NCBI RefSeq assembly: GCF_014495845.1
Contig: NZ_CP061080.1
Span: 1,043,001 to 1,107,000 of the forward strand
Origin: Aquibium microcysteis
Lineage (GTDB): Bacteria; Pseudomonadota; Alphaproteobacteria; Rhizobiales; Rhizobiaceae
DNA length: 64,000 nt
Direction: 5' to 3'
The stretch's first letter is position 1, and every line of letters begins with the position of its first letter. Below are positions 62,686 through 64,000 of the stretch, in pieces. The notes beneath the pieces were generated by a model. The model saw only the letters and a program-made list of their open reading frames with translations. It was not told the DNA's origin and made no database searches. The position numbers and the translations under genes were made by a program.

Positions 62686-63603
62686 GTGGCGGACCAGACG
62701 GCGGAACTCGACGAGGCGCGCGGCATACTGGCGTCGATCCCTGCCTTCGCAGGCATCGACGCCCCCCTGCAGCGCCTTGGCGGCCTGACCAACCGGGTTT
62801 ACCGGGCTGGGAGCCTCTGCCTGCGCATCCCGGGCAAGGGGACCGAGGAATACATCGACCGCAAGAACGAGAAGGTGGCGGCCGCCGAGGCGGCGAAGGC
62901 CGGCGTCAGCCCCGAGGTACTCTTCTTCGACGACTCGACCGGCGTGATGGTGACGCGCTTCCTCAACGGCGCGGCGACGATGTCGCCGGAGGCGTTCCGC
63001 TCCCGCCCGGGCGCCCCGGCGCGGGCGGGCGAGGCCTTCCGCCGGCTGCATGAGTCGGGTGCCGCGTTCCCGTTCCGCTTCGAACTGTTTTCGATGATCG
63101 ACGGCTATCTGACGATCCTTGCGACCAAGGACGTCACGCTGCCCGACGGCTACCACGACGTGGTCCGCGAGGCCGAAACGGTCCGCGCGGCTCTCGCCGC
63201 CCACCCGCTGCCGCTCGCGCCCTGCCACTGCGACCCGCTCTGCGAGAACTTTCTCGATGCCGGCGACCGCATGTGGATCGTCGACTGGGAATATTCGGGC
63301 ATGAACGACCCGATGTGGGACCTCGGCGACCTCGCCGTCGAGGCGGGCTTCGACGCGGCGCAGGAAGACGAGATGATCCGGGCCTGGTTCGGGGCCGAGC
63401 CGTCGGCGGCCGAACGCGGCCGCATCGTCATCTACAAGGCCATGTGCGATCTGCTGTGGACGCTCTGGGGCCTGATCCAGCACGCCAACGGCAACCCCGC
63501 CGACGACTTCTGGGCCTATTCCGTCAACCGCTTCGAGCGCTGCAAGGCGCTGATGGCCACGCCCGATTTCGCCCGCCACGTGGCGGCGGTGGCGCGCGGC
63601 TAG
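62686..63603 (+). CDS. Choline-kinase-family phosphotransferase (second copy)
   Basis: A 305-aa member of the same superfamily as 58154-59041 but clearly diverged. It shows LGGLTNRVYRAGSLCLRIPG, then the catalytic loop PCHCDPLCENFLDAG (HxDxxxxN) and the metal aspartate in IVDWEYSGMNDP. This form is very close to bacterial LicA-type choline kinases. The start is GTG 62686, seven bases after AAGGGGAG. Divergent from the methyltransferase across 105 bp; its stop overlaps the stop of the convergent AraC gene. Confidence 0.87.
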   Translation: MADQTAELDEARGILASIPAFAGIDAPLQRLGGLTNRVYRAGSLCLRIPGKGTEEYIDRKNEKVAAAEAAKAGVSPEVLFFDDSTGVMVTRFLNGAATMSPEAFRSRPGAPARAGEAFRRLHESGAAFPFRFELFSMIDGYLTILATKDVTLPDGYHDVVREAETVRAALAAHPLPLAPCHCDPLCENFLDAGDRMWIVDWEYSGMNDPMWDLGDLAVEAGFDAAQEDEMIRAWFGAEPSAAERGRIVIYKAMCDLLWTLWGLIQHANGNPADDFWAYSVNRFERCKALMATPDFARHVAAVARG

Positions 63604-64000
63604 GACTGGCGGCGCAGGGCGCGCCAGCGGCTGGGCGACAGGCCGTAGGCGGCCGAGAATGCGCGGCTGGCATGGGCCGCGTCGGCGAAGCCCCGGGCGA
63701 AGGCGATCTCGGTGACCGAACGGGCGGCGAGCCGCGGATCGGCGAGATCGCGGCGCATCGCAGCGAGCCTGCGGGCGCGGACATGCGCCGAGAACGTCGT
63801 GCCCGTGGCGGAAAACAGCATGTGCAGATAGCGCACCGACACGCCGAACCGTTCGGCGGTGCGCGACGGCGTCAGCCCGTGATCGTCGAGATGGGCCTCG
63901 ACATGCGAGAGAAGGCGCGGCAGGAGGTCGCCGGCATGCGCGGGCGCCGGGCCGGGCTCGACCAGCCGGCCGAGCAGGTCCACCACGATGTCGGCGGCGA
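63600..64000 (-). CDS. AraC-family transcriptional regulator, 5' end beyond the window
   Basis: Partial gene: about 130 C-terminal residues are visible, running off the right edge. The AraC/XylS DNA-binding domain is clear, with both helix-turn-helix units: TPSRTAERFGVSVRYLHMLF and SVTEIAFARGFADAAHASRA, then YGLSPSRWRALR. The family is usually about 300 aa, so a sensor domain should lie outside. Its stop overlaps that of the choline-kinase-like gene by three bases. Confidence 0.88.
   Translation of the reverse strand, partial: AADIVVDLLGRLVEPGPAPAHAGDLLPRLLSHVEAHLDDHGLTPSRTAERFGVSVRYLHMLFSATGTTFSAHVRARRLAAMRRDLADPRLAARSVTEIAFARGFADAAHASRAFSAAYGLSPSRWRALRRQS

Overview
This 64 kb window is chromosomal DNA of a high-GC alphaproteobacterium, most likely a member of the Hyphomicrobiales (Rhizobiales; Phyllobacteriaceae/Mesorhizobium-like). 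The evidence is the Rrf2-type iron regulator RirA with an iron-responsive operator, a BA14K-family and a DUF982-family protein, an N-terminally simple (no ribbon-helix-helix) PutA, two BMP/TAXI-type uptake systems, and many short palindromic intergenic repeats of the kind scattered through rhizobial genomes. No rRNA, tRNA, phage or CRISPR locus was seen.

Layout: 0.1-4.0 kb, bifunctional proline catabolic enzyme PutA. 4.1-5.5 kb, a complete IS4-family insertion sequence. 5.5-9.3 kb, an unknown low-GC gene, the iron/haem unit rirA-haem monooxygenase, and a thioesterase-hydrolase pair. 9.3-12.8 kb, a glycosyltransferase island (GT4, an unusual OCH1-like/Anp1-like fusion, GT25). 13.0-15.5 kb, a sugar/polyol catabolic pair (Gfo/Idh/MocA dehydrogenase and TIM-barrel isomerase) separated by inverted arrays of a 7-bp repeat. 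15.8-24.0 kb, a TetR-TRAP(TAXI)-LigI-GalB-LigK/GalC-GalD unit for the lower 2-pyrone-4,6-dicarboxylate/gallate pathway. 24.0-25.6 kb, repeat-rich intergenic DNA and one small orphan gene. 25.6-34.9 kb, housekeeping and stress genes: sulfurtransferase, acetyltransferase, alanine dehydrogenase with a divergent Lrp/AsnC regulator, mechanosensitive channel, periplasmic CpdB, BA14K protein, nuclease/phosphatase and Nudix proteins. 34.9-39.4 kb, two exported proteins of unknown function, one ending in 25 tandem His/Lys-rich repeats. 39.6-45.8 kb, a BMP-family nucleobase/nucleoside ABC importer with cytosine deaminase. 45.9-52.5 kb, a polar amino-acid ABC importer divergent from a dimethylargininase-like enzyme, a TetR regulator and a thiamine-diphosphate decarboxylase, together a likely guanidino-compound catabolic locus. 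53.0-63.6 kb, a DeoR-regulated betaine-type ABC importer with a choline-kinase-like protein and a dimethylglycine-dehydrogenase-like flavoprotein, then a HicB-like protein, a methyltransferase, a second choline-kinase-like protein and a partial AraC regulator.

The overall theme is scavenging: at least four uptake systems sit beside enzymes that could use what they import (aromatic-derived dicarboxylates, nucleobases, guanidino compounds, methylated amines). The least explained features are the SHxKxGS repeat protein, the bacterial fusion of two fungal-type mannosyltransferase families, and several classes of palindromic or duplicated intergenic repeat, one of which shares its outer ends with the insertion sequence. 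Coordinates and start codons were chosen by reading frame, ribosome-binding sites and family length; no database search was possible.
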